From Acidobacteriota bacterium (lineage in GTDB: Bacteria > Acidobacteriota > Terriglobia > Terriglobales > Acidobacteriaceae): a stretch of 37,353 bases of DNA. Position numbers and translations under genes: made by a program. Of this stretch, positions 16,657 to 24,894 are shown piece after piece; the first letter of the stretch is position 1, and the number at the start of each line of letters is the position of its first letter. Below the pieces are notes generated by a model, which was not told the DNA's origin, made no database searches, and worked only from the letters and a program-made list of their open reading frames with translations. The stretch lies in assembly GCA_021793595.1 (NCBI GenBank), contig JAJYSL010000021.1, positions 1 to 37,353 of the forward strand, read 5' to 3'.

Positions 16657-19314
16657 TTATTCTCCAGCCCGCATAAATTGCGGAACGCCAAGCGATCGAA
16701 GATAGGACATCATTTCCACGCGCACCTCGGATAACTGCCGTTCATACTCGCCAAGATCGTGATATTCGTTGCGCGGGTAAAAACGCTCTACCTGGTCGTG
16801 AATGAATTGCGCCCATCCTTGATTGCCTCCCAGTTCCAAAATCATCTTGTCGCGTTTTCTCTCGATGATTTCCTGAAAGTCGGGATCGACCATTCGCATG
16901 CGTGCGTGCAGGTGACGCTCCACGGGATCGGCAATCTGCGTCCGCAACGGCTTCCCATTGAATTCCAGATCTTGCCCAAAGTCGCGCAATAGGCCAAGAA
17001 TGGTCGCTAGCCCAAACCACTTGCACTGCTCCTCGGTTTCGTCATCCCCAGCAATGCTGCGGCGCTTGTGGGTTGGCAGGTCGAGAAACATCTTTTCTAC
17101 CGGATCTTTGCGCTTGGCTTCATAGGCTTGCCGCATCAACTGGACTTCATGAATGTCGGCTAGTCCAAACCGCCCGATAACACGCATAAAGGACAGCACG
17201 GAGTCATCCACGGAATCGCTGATGTTGCAGAGCGGCGAGGATTCTGATCCTTTCCACTGGTCGAACACCTGTTGCAATTGTTTGCGCAGTTCCGGATCGC
17301 GCGGCGCAAAAAGATTGTTGGTCGTGGCCTGATGCCGGCGCGGACCATTCTGCAGGTTCAGGTTCGACCAGGCCTGCATCATGCCGTTATGCAGCAGCCC
17401 CTCATCCAGCAATTGCGAGCGGGTAATTTGCTCCGAGACGTACTGCGATGTCTCCTGATAAAGCTTGTCGATATAGTTGTCACCCTGAAACTTCCAGGCA
17501 TCATCCACCACATCCTGAAGCGAAAATTTCGCGCGATACCGCTGCAGCAATCCCACTCGATCAAGTTGGTATTGGTCCTGCGGGATGTTGGCTGTACCGA
17601 TGCCAGTGTTCGAAAAGTTCAACGTGCGCGACGTGGCACGGCGGTTGGAAAGAAACTGCTCCGCTTTTCCTTGCAATTCCTTCGCAATAAACTCCCCATT
17701 GGCGATCAGGCCTCCCAGGGCGGCAGCTTCGTCGCTGAAGCGCGCGCGCAGCTTGCCCACCAGGGAACGTACCTGGCCGCGAAGTTCGCCGGCAATTTGT
17801 GATTGCGCCGCCTGCGGCAACTCTTCGCGGAAGCCTGCCATGCGTTCACTGGCCGACTTGCCGCCAAGGAACCTCTCTTCGCGGTAGGTCTTCAAGACTT
17901 CAGCTTCCGTCAGCGGGGCGGGAACCACCGCAACTGTCTCGAGAACCTGTTGCAACTGGATCAAAACCGTCTTGCAGATCTCGAACTGGCTGGCCAGCAC
18001 GCCTCGGTCGAGCGCTGTCTGCCGCTTGCGTTCCCCCAGAATCTCCCGTTCGATGGTGTCGACAATGGATGTGATTTCTGCCGTCGCCTGCTGCACCACG
18101 CGCGGGCGGATGTTCATCCAGATTTCATATTCCTTTGTGATGTTGTCGGTTGTCTGTCGCTGACCGCCGCCTTCGCCGTGGAGGAATACCTCCGTATGCA
18201 TCAGGCTTTCAATCTGGCGCAGAGCTGACAGTGATTCAAGATTGCGCAGCTCAGAAATCCGGGTGCCGCTCAGCACATCTTTGGCGCGCGCATCAAATCC
18301 CGATTGAATCGGCGCGAAGATATCTCCCAGCAATTCACGGCCGATATGCAGCACGTATTTCTCTACATAGCGTGCTTTCGGTAGCGGTATAGAGAACGAT
18401 CCAAAGGATGCGTAACTGAGGCGCGCATTGGTGACGTGGTAATCGACAATGTGTTCCTGAATCTGCGGAATTGCGACCGCCGAAAAAAGGAACTCCGCCG
18501 TCCGCTGATACAGATCCTCGGACGAAGACAGCTGCCTGCCAATTTCATCTGTCCCGCCGAGCATGAAACACATGTCGAACGGGCTGGGGCAAATGGGAAT
18601 TTCTCCCGATACCTGGTCTGCCGGGGAGGCAAGTGTCGTTTGCGAGAATGAATCGGCCATGTAGTAGTTCAGTTCCTGCAAGGCTGCGTATCCATTGGCT
18701 TCAAGGGTCGCGTATTGCGCGCTCTGGCCGAGCTGCCGAAATGTTGACGGCAGAAATAACATGCCGAACCGAACCGTCTCATAATTGTGTCGGGTAAACA
18801 GATGGTTCACCAGAAAAGCGATGTCCAAAAACATGCCGGTTCCGGTGCCGCCGCATACGGAACTGATGATGAAAACGCGGGTCTGCGCTCCGTCCACAAC
18901 ATTGGCAAACTCGCCGCTGACTTCCGCGTGGTTCAGCGTGTGCATCGCTCGTTCAATATGCGCCGCAATATCCTGGCCGCGCCAGAAATATGCAACGTGG
19001 CCCACCAGCCTCCGCATACCCGCGCCAGTGGCGACGGAAAACGCAGGCAGATCGTCGGGCAGCCAGCGAAACTGATTCCGCTTGCGAAACTGCATCACGT
19101 TAGCCGAGGTGATAACCGGATTCCCGAGATGGAGGAACTCGTGATTCTCAAGGAACGGATCGGAGCTGTCAGTTCGCTGGTTAGTGGTGTCGATCCCCAG
19201 GATCTGAATGTACTTCTGTTCCTTGTCGTAATACTTGCCGTAGTGAGTCTTGAACTTTCGCAGCAAGTCTATTCCGGTTCCACCAAGGCCAATGAGCAAT
19301 GTACGGTGAAGCAT
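16657..19314 (-). CDS. Tubulin/FtsZ-like GTPase-fold protein (Tubulin_2 type), large
   Basis: The 885-residue protein opens with a nucleotide-binding strand-loop LIGLGGTG (7-14), has IDTT (41-44) where tubulins have their T2 region, and carries SSVCGGTGTGMFLDIA (151-166), an almost complete tubulin signature (GGGTGSG in tubulin/FtsZ). These fit the Tubulin_2 ('tubulin-like') family. The protein is far longer than FtsZ (about 390 residues): after a GTPase-like half comes a helical half (from about 380) without a recognised domain. No signal peptide or membrane span is seen, so it should be cytoplasmic. Its start has an AGAAGG site, 15 bases after the stop of the vWA gene. Whether it polymerises or hydrolyses GTP is unknown. 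It is not the cell-division FtsZ, since no FtsZ tail or division genes are nearby. Confidence 0.85.
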   Translation of the reverse strand: MLHRTLLIGLGGTGIDLLRKFKTHYGKYYDKEQKYIQILGIDTTNQRTDSSDPFLENHEFLHLGNPVITSANVMQFRKRNQFRWLPDDLPAFSVATGAGMRRLVGHVAYFWRGQDIAAHIERAMHTLNHAEVSGEFANVVDGAQTRVFIISSVCGGTGTGMFLDIAFLVNHLFTRHNYETVRFGMLFLPSTFRQLGQSAQYATLEANGYAALQELNYYMADSFSQTTLASPADQVSGEIPICPSPFDMCFMLGGTDEIGRQLSSSEDLYQRTAEFLFSAVAIPQIQEHIVDYHVTNARLSYASFGSFSIPLPKARYVEKYVLHIGRELLGDIFAPIQSGFDARAKDVLSGTRISELRNLESLSALRQIESLMHTEVFLHGEGGGQRQTTDNITKEYEIWMNIRPRVVQQATAEITSIVDTIEREILGERKRQTALDRGVLASQFEICKTVLIQLQQVLETVAVVPAPLTEAEVLKTYREERFLGGKSASERMAGFREELPQAAQSQIAGELRGQVRSLVGKLRARFSDEAAALGGLIANGEFIAKELQGKAEQFLSNRRATSRTLNFSNTGIGTANIPQDQYQLDRVGLLQRYRAKFSLQDVVDDAWKFQGDNYIDKLYQETSQYVSEQITRSQLLDEGLLHNGMMQAWSNLNLQNGPRRHQATTNNLFAPRDPELRKQLQQVFDQWKGSESSPLCNISDSVDDSVLSFMRVIGRFGLADIHEVQLMRQAYEAKRKDPVEKMFLDLPTHKRRSIAGDDETEEQCKWFGLATILGLLRDFGQDLEFNGKPLRTQIADPVERHLHARMRMVDPDFQEIIERKRDKMILELGGNQGWAQFIHDQVERFYPRNEYHDLGEYERQLSEVRVEMMSYLRSLGVPQFMRAGE

Positions 19315-19329
19315 GGGGCACCTTCTGTT

Positions 19330-21273
19330 CTAGCTGTAGAGCACGTTGATCTGTATGGTCCCGTCTTCCGTAGCAAAGACTGGAACGTGGATGGACCGTA
19401 GGTCGATCTCTGCCGACTTGTGGACTTGGGGCGCAGGGGCATGGGCTGCGCGTGGACGAGCCACGATCGTCCACCTGCCACGCCTGCGCGTACTTTGTAG
19501 TGAGAGCAATTCTCGCGATTGCGGGCCGGCAATCACAGCACAGCTGGGTCCGGCACTATTGCCGACCTGCCCTTCGGAAACATGCAGTGTGCGCGTGCGC
19601 AACTGAGCTGGCAGCCGCAACCGTAAAACCTGCGTGCCATTCTGTCGCACAATCAAATCGGCCTGCAACGGACGCGGCCAGAAGTTCCACACGGCGGCGC
19701 CCACTGCGCACAGGAACAACAGTATCGCCGCCGCCCACGGCCATTTATTTCGAACCAACTCGCCAACCGTCATCTGCCGCGTAACAACTCGCAACGCACC
19801 GCGACGTGTGACTTCTGTCTTGCCGTCATTCCACGTGGCCGTGTAGTCGATCACATGCACCTGCTCCAGATCGCCTTCCAGCATCATTTTGAATTTCGAA
19901 CTTTGTCCCGCTGAAACTTGCAGGTTGTCCGGCATACGATCCGATGGACCATCCGCCGAGGCTTGAGGTCTGAACCGAAGCTTCACCGCACCTACGGGCA
20001 ACAGGGATTGAATCGTGAGCTTCTTCTGAAACCAATCCCGCGGCAAGGGATCGAAGACCCCCACCGACACCTGCTGCGGAATCGCAACCGGCATCACAAC
20101 CGCTGTCAGGTCGCCAAGGTAGGTTTCCACCTCGCCATACGGAGAATCCAAATATGCTCGCGCACGGAACGCCCCGGCACTTCGAGCCTGCAATTCGCCC
20201 GCGAATCGGCTGGGATCCACCTGCTGACTCAGCGGCACAATTTCATTGTCGCGCCCGATCAGTTCCAGGTGGGCGTTCGCACTTTGCAAAAAGAACGCGC
20301 TCTTTACCGGGCCATGAGAGCTTGTCAGGGACAAAGTGATCGGGCGGGGAGCATCGGTCAACAACGCCGAAGGGAATTCGCCATCCGCAGACAATCGCAG
20401 CGGCTCCTGAACGCACAGAAATGCGAGCCCATGACCGGACCAAGAAAGCTTTGTGTCTCCGGCGGCCGCGTCTTCCTCAGCCACGGCCACGTGTGGGGAG
20501 CGATACAGTATCTGCCCCCGCAACTGAAGAGAATTCGCATCCTCGCCGGTAAACACGACAACAACTCGGTTGGGCTTTCCTGTCCACGTCAGATTTTGCG
20601 CAGAAGAACTGCGAACGTACACTGGCAGCGCTGCGGTGCGTGCTGCGACCCGGAGAAATGCTTCGGGGAGATCGGACGCCGACGCAGCCTGAATGGAAAA
20701 TCCACTGGATGTGCGTGCCAGGCGATCAAGAAAGTCCAGGTCAAGATCGTTCCCCAGGCCAATGGTGTAGACCTTCAGCCGCCAGGCATTCTCCGCCGCG
20801 ATCGATAAAGCTTGCGAACGATCCTCATCGGCAAGGCGATTGGCCGGGTCGCTGCGACCATCCGTCAGCAGGACCAGGGAAATGTCGTTATCCTGAAAGA
20901 ACGAGGCAGGCTGCCCAACCAGATAATCTTCCACCGAGCGTAGAACCGGCGCGAAGGAAGTGTGGGCGTCTGAAGACCTAATCTTGTCCAGCAGGGAAAA
21001 ATCGAATCGGCTGCGCTCAATTGGCTTCTGCAGCCAACGAGCACTGTCGCCAAACACGATCACGCCAACCTGGTCGTTTGGATTTTCTGTGGCGGCCAAC
21101 AACCCCGCGGCTTCCACTCGGAGCCGTGCAGGATCGCTTCGCAGCATGCTGCCAGATTGGTCGAGTGCAAGCAGGATGGTCCGTTGCTTTTGCGTAGCCC
21201 AGGCAGTGGGCACAAGCAAGAACGGCATCAAAACAAGCGCGACAAAAAATAACTCGATCGTACGGCTTCGCAT
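19330..21273 (-). CDS. Exported, membrane-anchored von Willebrand factor A-domain protein
   Basis: The 647-residue protein has a signal peptide (1-26, ending AWA), then a vWA domain (about 32-215) with a complete metal-ion-dependent adhesion site: DQSGS (D38, S40, S42), T105 in HTSF, and D138 in LLTDGRSD. A beta-rich middle follows (about 215-500), then one membrane span (about 511-531). Last is a basic ~115-residue C-terminal domain (RTRTLHVSEG, STRRRGRW), perhaps a small beta domain. Signal peptide plus late span put the vWA part in the periplasm and the tail in the cytoplasm, where it could meet the tubulin-like protein encoded 15 bases downstream. vWA domains bind protein ligands through a metal ion (established); the ligand here is unknown. 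First gene of the operon; no clear ribosome-binding site precedes the ATG at 21273. Confidence 0.88.
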   Translation of the reverse strand: MRSRTIELFFVALVLMPFLLVPTAWATQKQRTILLALDQSGSMLRSDPARLRVEAAGLLAATENPNDQVGVIVFGDSARWLQKPIERSRFDFSLLDKIRSSDAHTSFAPVLRSVEDYLVGQPASFFQDNDISLVLLTDGRSDPANRLADEDRSQALSIAAENAWRLKVYTIGLGNDLDLDFLDRLARTSSGFSIQAASASDLPEAFLRVAARTAALPVYVRSSSAQNLTWTGKPNRVVVVFTGEDANSLQLRGQILYRSPHVAVAEEDAAAGDTKLSWSGHGLAFLCVQEPLRLSADGEFPSALLTDAPRPITLSLTSSHGPVKSAFFLQSANAHLELIGRDNEIVPLSQQVDPSRFAGELQARSAGAFRARAYLDSPYGEVETYLGDLTAVVMPVAIPQQVSVGVFDPLPRDWFQKKLTIQSLLPVGAVKLRFRPQASADGPSDRMPDNLQVSAGQSSKFKMMLEGDLEQVHVIDYTATWNDGKTEVTRRGALRVVTRQMTVGELVRNKWPWAAAILLFLCAVGAAVWNFWPRPLQADLIVRQNGTQVLRLRLPAQLRTRTLHVSEGQVGNSAGPSCAVIAGPQSRELLSLQSTRRRGRWTIVARPRAAHAPAPQVHKSAEIDLRSIHVPVFATEDGTIQINVLYS

Positions 21274-21322
21274 GGGGGATTTGAAGGTCCGTTGAACAAG
21301 GGTCCGGGTTGAGTTAAAAGGT

Positions 21323-21351
21323 TTGTTGAGTATAGCAGTTCAAGACATAAT
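21323..21351 (+). promoter_or_regulatory. Candidate sigma70-type promoter for the aldo/keto reductase gene
   Basis: TTGTTG (21323-21328) and CATAAT (21346-21351) are separated by exactly 17 bases, each close to consensus. The -10 ends 29 bases before the reductase ATG. The same 107-base gap must also hold the promoter of the divergent vWA/tubulin-like operon, so the two units may share control sequences. Confidence 0.5.
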
Positions 21352-21380
21352 GTCAACCAGACAAAGGAGTTTCGCATCGC

Positions 21381-22268
21381 ATGACGCAGAAAATAAAGAG
21401 CACTTCAGCCGCCGCTGCCGGCAGCGTTTCATTGGGCGATCTTTCCGTGAATCGCCTCGGGTTTGGCGCTATGCGATTGACCGGAAAAGGGATCTGGGGA
21501 CCGCCTGAGGACCGCAATGCCGCCCTGGCAACCCTGCGCCGTGCTGTCGATCTGGGCGTCAACTTCATCGATACCGCCGATTCCTACGGCCCCGGCATCT
21601 CTGAAGAGTTGATTGCAGAGGCTTTATCCCCGTATCCCAAAGGCGTGGTCGTCGCCACGAAGGGCGGTTGGGAGCGCGTCGGCCCCGGCCAGTGGATCCA
21701 TAACGCCGGTCCAAAGCACTTGCAGGAGGCAGTCGAGGGCAGTTTGGAGCGCCTTCGTCTCGACCACATTGACGTGTATTATCTGCATATTCCAGACGCC
21801 GCAGTTTCCTTCGACGCCTCGGTCGGCGCCCTCGCGCAACTCAGGGAGCAGGGCAAGATTCGCCACGTTGCGCTTTCCAACGTTACTTTAGAGCACTTGC
21901 AGCGCGCCCAAAAGATTGTCCCCATCGTCGCCGTGCAGAATCGCTACGGCTTTGCCGACCGCGAATGGGACTACCTGCTGAACCACTGCGAGCAGCACGG
22001 AATTACCTTCGTACCGTGGGCTCCGCTCGGTCAGAACCGCCTGGCGAATCAAATTCTGGAAGAAGTCGCAATGAAGTTGGGTGCGACTCCGCTGCAGGTG
22101 GCCCTCGCCTGGCTGCTGCGCCGCTCTCCGTTGATGGCTCCGATTCCAGGCACGTCCTCCGTCGCGCATCTGGAAGAAAATGTCGCCGCCGCTAGCCTGC
22201 AGCTACCCGATGAAGACTTCAAAAAGCTCTCCAACATTCCCCTCGCACCCGCCAACTACCGCGAGTGA
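21381..22268 (+). CDS. Aldo/keto reductase
   Basis: The 295-residue cytoplasmic NADPH-dependent oxidoreductase is of the (beta/alpha)8 aldo/keto reductase family. The catalytic tetrad is intact: D64 and Y69 in NFIDTADSYG, K94 in VATKGG, H136 in YLHIPD. The cofactor end (IPGTSSVAHLEENVAA) near residues 250-270 is also present. Sequence style resembles the YdbC/Tas-like group rather than aldose reductases. The start at 21381 has an AAGGAG site about 11 bases upstream, a little far, and a good promoter before it. It stands alone on its strand before the polysaccharide genes, 132 bases from the flippase start, and diverges from the vWA operon. The substrate cannot be told from sequence. Confidence 0.93.
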   Translation: MTQKIKSTSAAAAGSVSLGDLSVNRLGFGAMRLTGKGIWGPPEDRNAALATLRRAVDLGVNFIDTADSYGPGISEELIAEALSPYPKGVVVATKGGWERVGPGQWIHNAGPKHLQEAVEGSLERLRLDHIDVYYLHIPDAAVSFDASVGALAQLREQGKIRHVALSNVTLEHLQRAQKIVPIVAVQNRYGFADREWDYLLNHCEQHGITFVPWAPLGQNRLANQILEEVAMKLGATPLQVALAWLLRRSPLMAPIPGTSSVAHLEENVAAASLQLPDEDFKKLSNIPLAPANYRE

Positions 22269-22400
22269 AATCCATCCTCCAACCTGACCCACTTTGCCGT
22301 TGACACCCCTCACCCGCGATCCCGCCCGAACGAGGAAGATGCACGTGAAATCGCCCCGCCCGAACCTCCTGCTAATGTGGACGAAGGTGCAGTCGCGCCC

Positions 22401-23963
22401 ATGACCCAGGATGCACACCGGACAGCGATGAAATCTCAGGGCCCAATGACGATCGCGAAGAACTCCGTCGCGAATCTGATTCGCTTCGCCGTCAGCGTGC
22501 TCGCCGCTGCTCTGCTGCCACCCTTTCTCACCCGCCGCCTCTCCCACGACATGTACGCTGCGTGGGTGCTCATCCTGCAACTCGGCGCGTATGCCGCCAT
22601 ATTTGAGCTTGGCCTGCAGTCCGCCATCAGCAAATTCGTCGCCCAGCATCACGCCATCGAGGATCGTGCAGGCACCAGCAGCGTCGTCAGCACCGCGACG
22701 GCCCTGCTCAGCCTCAGCGCCGCGCTCGCGCTGGCTGCGGTGGGCGTGCTTGTCTGGCAAGTGCCGCATCTCTTCGTGCAACTGACGCCTCCGCTGGTCC
22801 ATCAGGTAAGGCTCGGCATCCTGTTGATTGGCGGCGCAACGGCGCTGGCTTTGCCCACGACCGCGCTGGCCAGCAGCTTCCAGGGCGTGCAGCGCTACAA
22901 CGTCCCCACGGTCATCGGCGGAGGCTCGCAACTGCTCTCCACCCTCGCCATCATTGTTGCGGTCTTCTTTCATGGCAGCCTGGTTGTTATGGGTGCCTGC
23001 GTCGCTGCCATCACGCTGGCCGCCGGACTGGTCCAGGTCGCGGCCTGGCGTCGCTATCTTACCCACATCCGGATTACTGTCTCCGGCGTCACTCGCCGCA
23101 TGACCCGCACCATCTTCAACTACTGCGCCGCCATGAGCGTCTGGTCCTTCGCCATGCTGCTGATCAGCGGTCTCGATACCGTGATCGTCGGCCATTTCGA
23201 CTTCAAGCAGACCGGCTTCTATGCCGTGGCCGCTTCCTTGACCAACTTTGTCATCCTGACCGCGGGCGCCGTATTTGGTCCGCTACTACCCGCGGCATCT
23301 GAACTGGCAGCGCTCGGCGACCACGCTGCCGTTGCCTCCCTGACCTTGCGCTCCACACGTCTCTGTGCCGTGTTGCTGGTGCTGACCAGCCTGCCGCTCC
23401 TGCTCTACGGTGAACCCATCCTGTCCCTCTGGGTCGGGGCCGATTACGCCCGCAACAGCATCCTGTTCCTGGAAATTCTCACCATCGCCAACATGATCCG
23501 TCAATGCATGCTTCCATACGCCATCATCGTGGCTGGCAACGGGCTGCAGCGAGACGCATGGTTTGCCACTCTCATGGAGGGCGCGGTTAATTTAGCCCTG
23601 AGTATCGGACTCGCATATCGCTTTGGAGCCGTAGGCGTTGCCATTGGAACCCTGGTCGGGGCTATTGTCGGCGCTTCGCTGCTCACCGTCCAAAGCATGC
23701 GCAGGACGCGGAGCGCGATTCCAGTCTCACGCGCTGACTTTCTACTCCTGGGCCTGGCTCGACCGATGGTTTGCTCGATTCCACTCTTCGCCTTTTTCTT
23801 TTTTTACAATGGAAATCTTGCGCTGCACGGTTATATACCTTCCGCGGCGGTCGTGCTGTTGACATTCGCTTTGCTTTGGACCATCGGGCTGACCCATTCG
23901 GATCGGGAAATTTTCATATCTGCAATTCGCCACTGGCGGCTCAGTCGATTCGCGCACGCATGA
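22401..23963 (+). CDS. Wzx/MATE-like polysaccharide flippase (lipopolysaccharide biosynthesis membrane protein)
   Basis: The protein (520 residues from the chosen start) has about 12-14 hydrophobic helices and the opening KNSVANLIRF...LLPPFLTRRL. This is typical of the polysaccharide-transporter family that flips undecaprenyl-linked oligosaccharide units across the inner membrane. Segments such as LGLQSAISKFVAQH (helix 2-3) and LVVMGACVAAITLAAG fit. The frame is open from a GTG at 22377; ATGs lie at 22401, 22431 and 22446. I chose 22401 because a GAAGGTG lies upstream of it, but the spacing is long and 22446 is also possible. FkbM-like methyltransferase and GT2 genes follow on the same strand, so a small surface-glycan group is likely. 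No polymerase or ligase is visible nearby. Confidence 0.87.
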   Translation: MTQDAHRTAMKSQGPMTIAKNSVANLIRFAVSVLAAALLPPFLTRRLSHDMYAAWVLILQLGAYAAIFELGLQSAISKFVAQHHAIEDRAGTSSVVSTATALLSLSAALALAAVGVLVWQVPHLFVQLTPPLVHQVRLGILLIGGATALALPTTALASSFQGVQRYNVPTVIGGGSQLLSTLAIIVAVFFHGSLVVMGACVAAITLAAGLVQVAAWRRYLTHIRITVSGVTRRMTRTIFNYCAAMSVWSFAMLLISGLDTVIVGHFDFKQTGFYAVAASLTNFVILTAGAVFGPLLPAASELAALGDHAAVASLTLRSTRLCAVLLVLTSLPLLLYGEPILSLWVGADYARNSILFLEILTIANMIRQCMLPYAIIVAGNGLQRDAWFATLMEGAVNLALSIGLAYRFGAVGVAIGTLVGAIVGASLLTVQSMRRTRSAIPVSRADFLLLGLARPMVCSIPLFAFFFFYNGNLALHGYIPSAAVVLLTFALLWTIGLTHSDREIFISAIRHWRLSRFAHA

Positions 23964-24058
23964 CGCGGAAGGATTAACGCAATGTTGTACGCCGTCTGTT
24001 CCATCGCCTGAGAACGATACAATGCAAGCGAACGAATACAGGAAACGGGAGCTTTGAA

Positions 24059-24874
24059 TTGTCAATTAAGACGAAAGTCGGGGGCTGGTTCGAGCCGTAT
24101 TTTATATCTGGCGCGGGCCTGATAGGCAGAAACCTCGTTCAGCGAACCAAGCCGGACCTCGTCCTCAGTTTGATTCACACGCTGCGGCCGGTGGATTGCG
24201 GAAAGCCGTTGATCCGTATCGGCGGGAACGCCGATGGCGGCTACCTGGTTCCGGACGATCTCGACGGCATTGAGTATTGCTTTTCACCCGGCGTCAGCAC
24301 AGTCGCGGACTTCGAAAATGAGTTGGCTGATCGCAGGATCCATTCCTTTCTTGCCGACTACTCCGTTGACAAGCCGCCCATTTCCCGGCCGGAGTTTACT
24401 TTTGACAAGAAATTCCTGGGCGCGACCGACAACGAGCAATTCATCACCCTCGCCTCCTGGAAAGACAAATATCTCAAGGATTATTCTGACGATTTGCTGC
24501 TGCAGATGGATATTGAAGGCGGCGAGTATCCGGTAATTTTCAATTCGCCAGATCAGCTGCTGCGCCAGTTTAGGATTCTCGTCGTTGAGTTCCATGACCT
24601 GGATAGACTTCTCGATCCGTTCACCTTCGAACTGCTGGCCCCGTGCTTCAACAAGGTACTGGAGCATTTTTATGTCGTGCATCTGCATCCGAATAACTGC
24701 TGCGGAAGCGTTCGCTGGGGCGACATTGAGATTCCCAGGATTATGGAGTTCACCTTCCTCAACAAAAGTCGCGCTGGTCAGGTAAAGCCGCAAAGAACAT
24801 TCCCTCATCCGCTGGATGCGCCCAATCTGTTAGAGCGAGAAGATTTACGGCTGCCTAGGTGCTGGTATTTGTGA
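24059..24874 (+). CDS. FkbM-like methyltransferase
   Basis: The 271-residue protein resembles the FkbM family of SAM-dependent methyltransferases, which O-methylate sugars in many glycan clusters. The clearest mark is LLQMDIEGGEYPVI (147-160), the family's acidic strand, followed by RILVVEFHDLD (172-182). A GGYLVPDDL segment (60-68) and FSPGVSTVADFE (75-86) fit the SAM-binding region, although the classic GxGxG loop is not obvious. The start is a TTG at 24059, supported by a GGGAG site seven bases upstream; a TACAAT hexamer (24018-24023) may be its -10. It lies between a flippase and a glycosyltransferase, which supports a glycan-modifying role. The substrate is unknown. Confidence 0.78.
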   Translation: MSIKTKVGGWFEPYFISGAGLIGRNLVQRTKPDLVLSLIHTLRPVDCGKPLIRIGGNADGGYLVPDDLDGIEYCFSPGVSTVADFENELADRRIHSFLADYSVDKPPISRPEFTFDKKFLGATDNEQFITLASWKDKYLKDYSDDLLLQMDIEGGEYPVIFNSPDQLLRQFRILVVEFHDLDRLLDPFTFELLAPCFNKVLEHFYVVHLHPNNCCGSVRWGDIEIPRIMEFTFLNKSRAGQVKPQRTFPHPLDAPNLLEREDLRLPRCWYL

Positions 24875-24894
24875 ACCAACTGAGAAAGCCAATC

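Noticed and set aside
16657..19314. Reading the tubulin-like gene as the cell-division protein FtsZ
   Set aside because: It is more than twice the FtsZ length, has CGGTGTG instead of GGGTGTG, lacks an FtsZ-type C-terminal tail, and no division genes are near.
22321..22365. Short direct repeat of CCCGCCCGAAC before the flippase
   Set aside because: Only two copies of about eleven GC-rich bases; too short to distinguish from chance.
22203..23195. 330-codon open frame on the minus strand opposite the flippase gene
   Set aside because: Its translation is rich in Asp, Gly, Gln, Arg and His with no domain, as expected from the antisense of a GC-rich hydrophobic gene; the plus-strand flippase explains the stretch.
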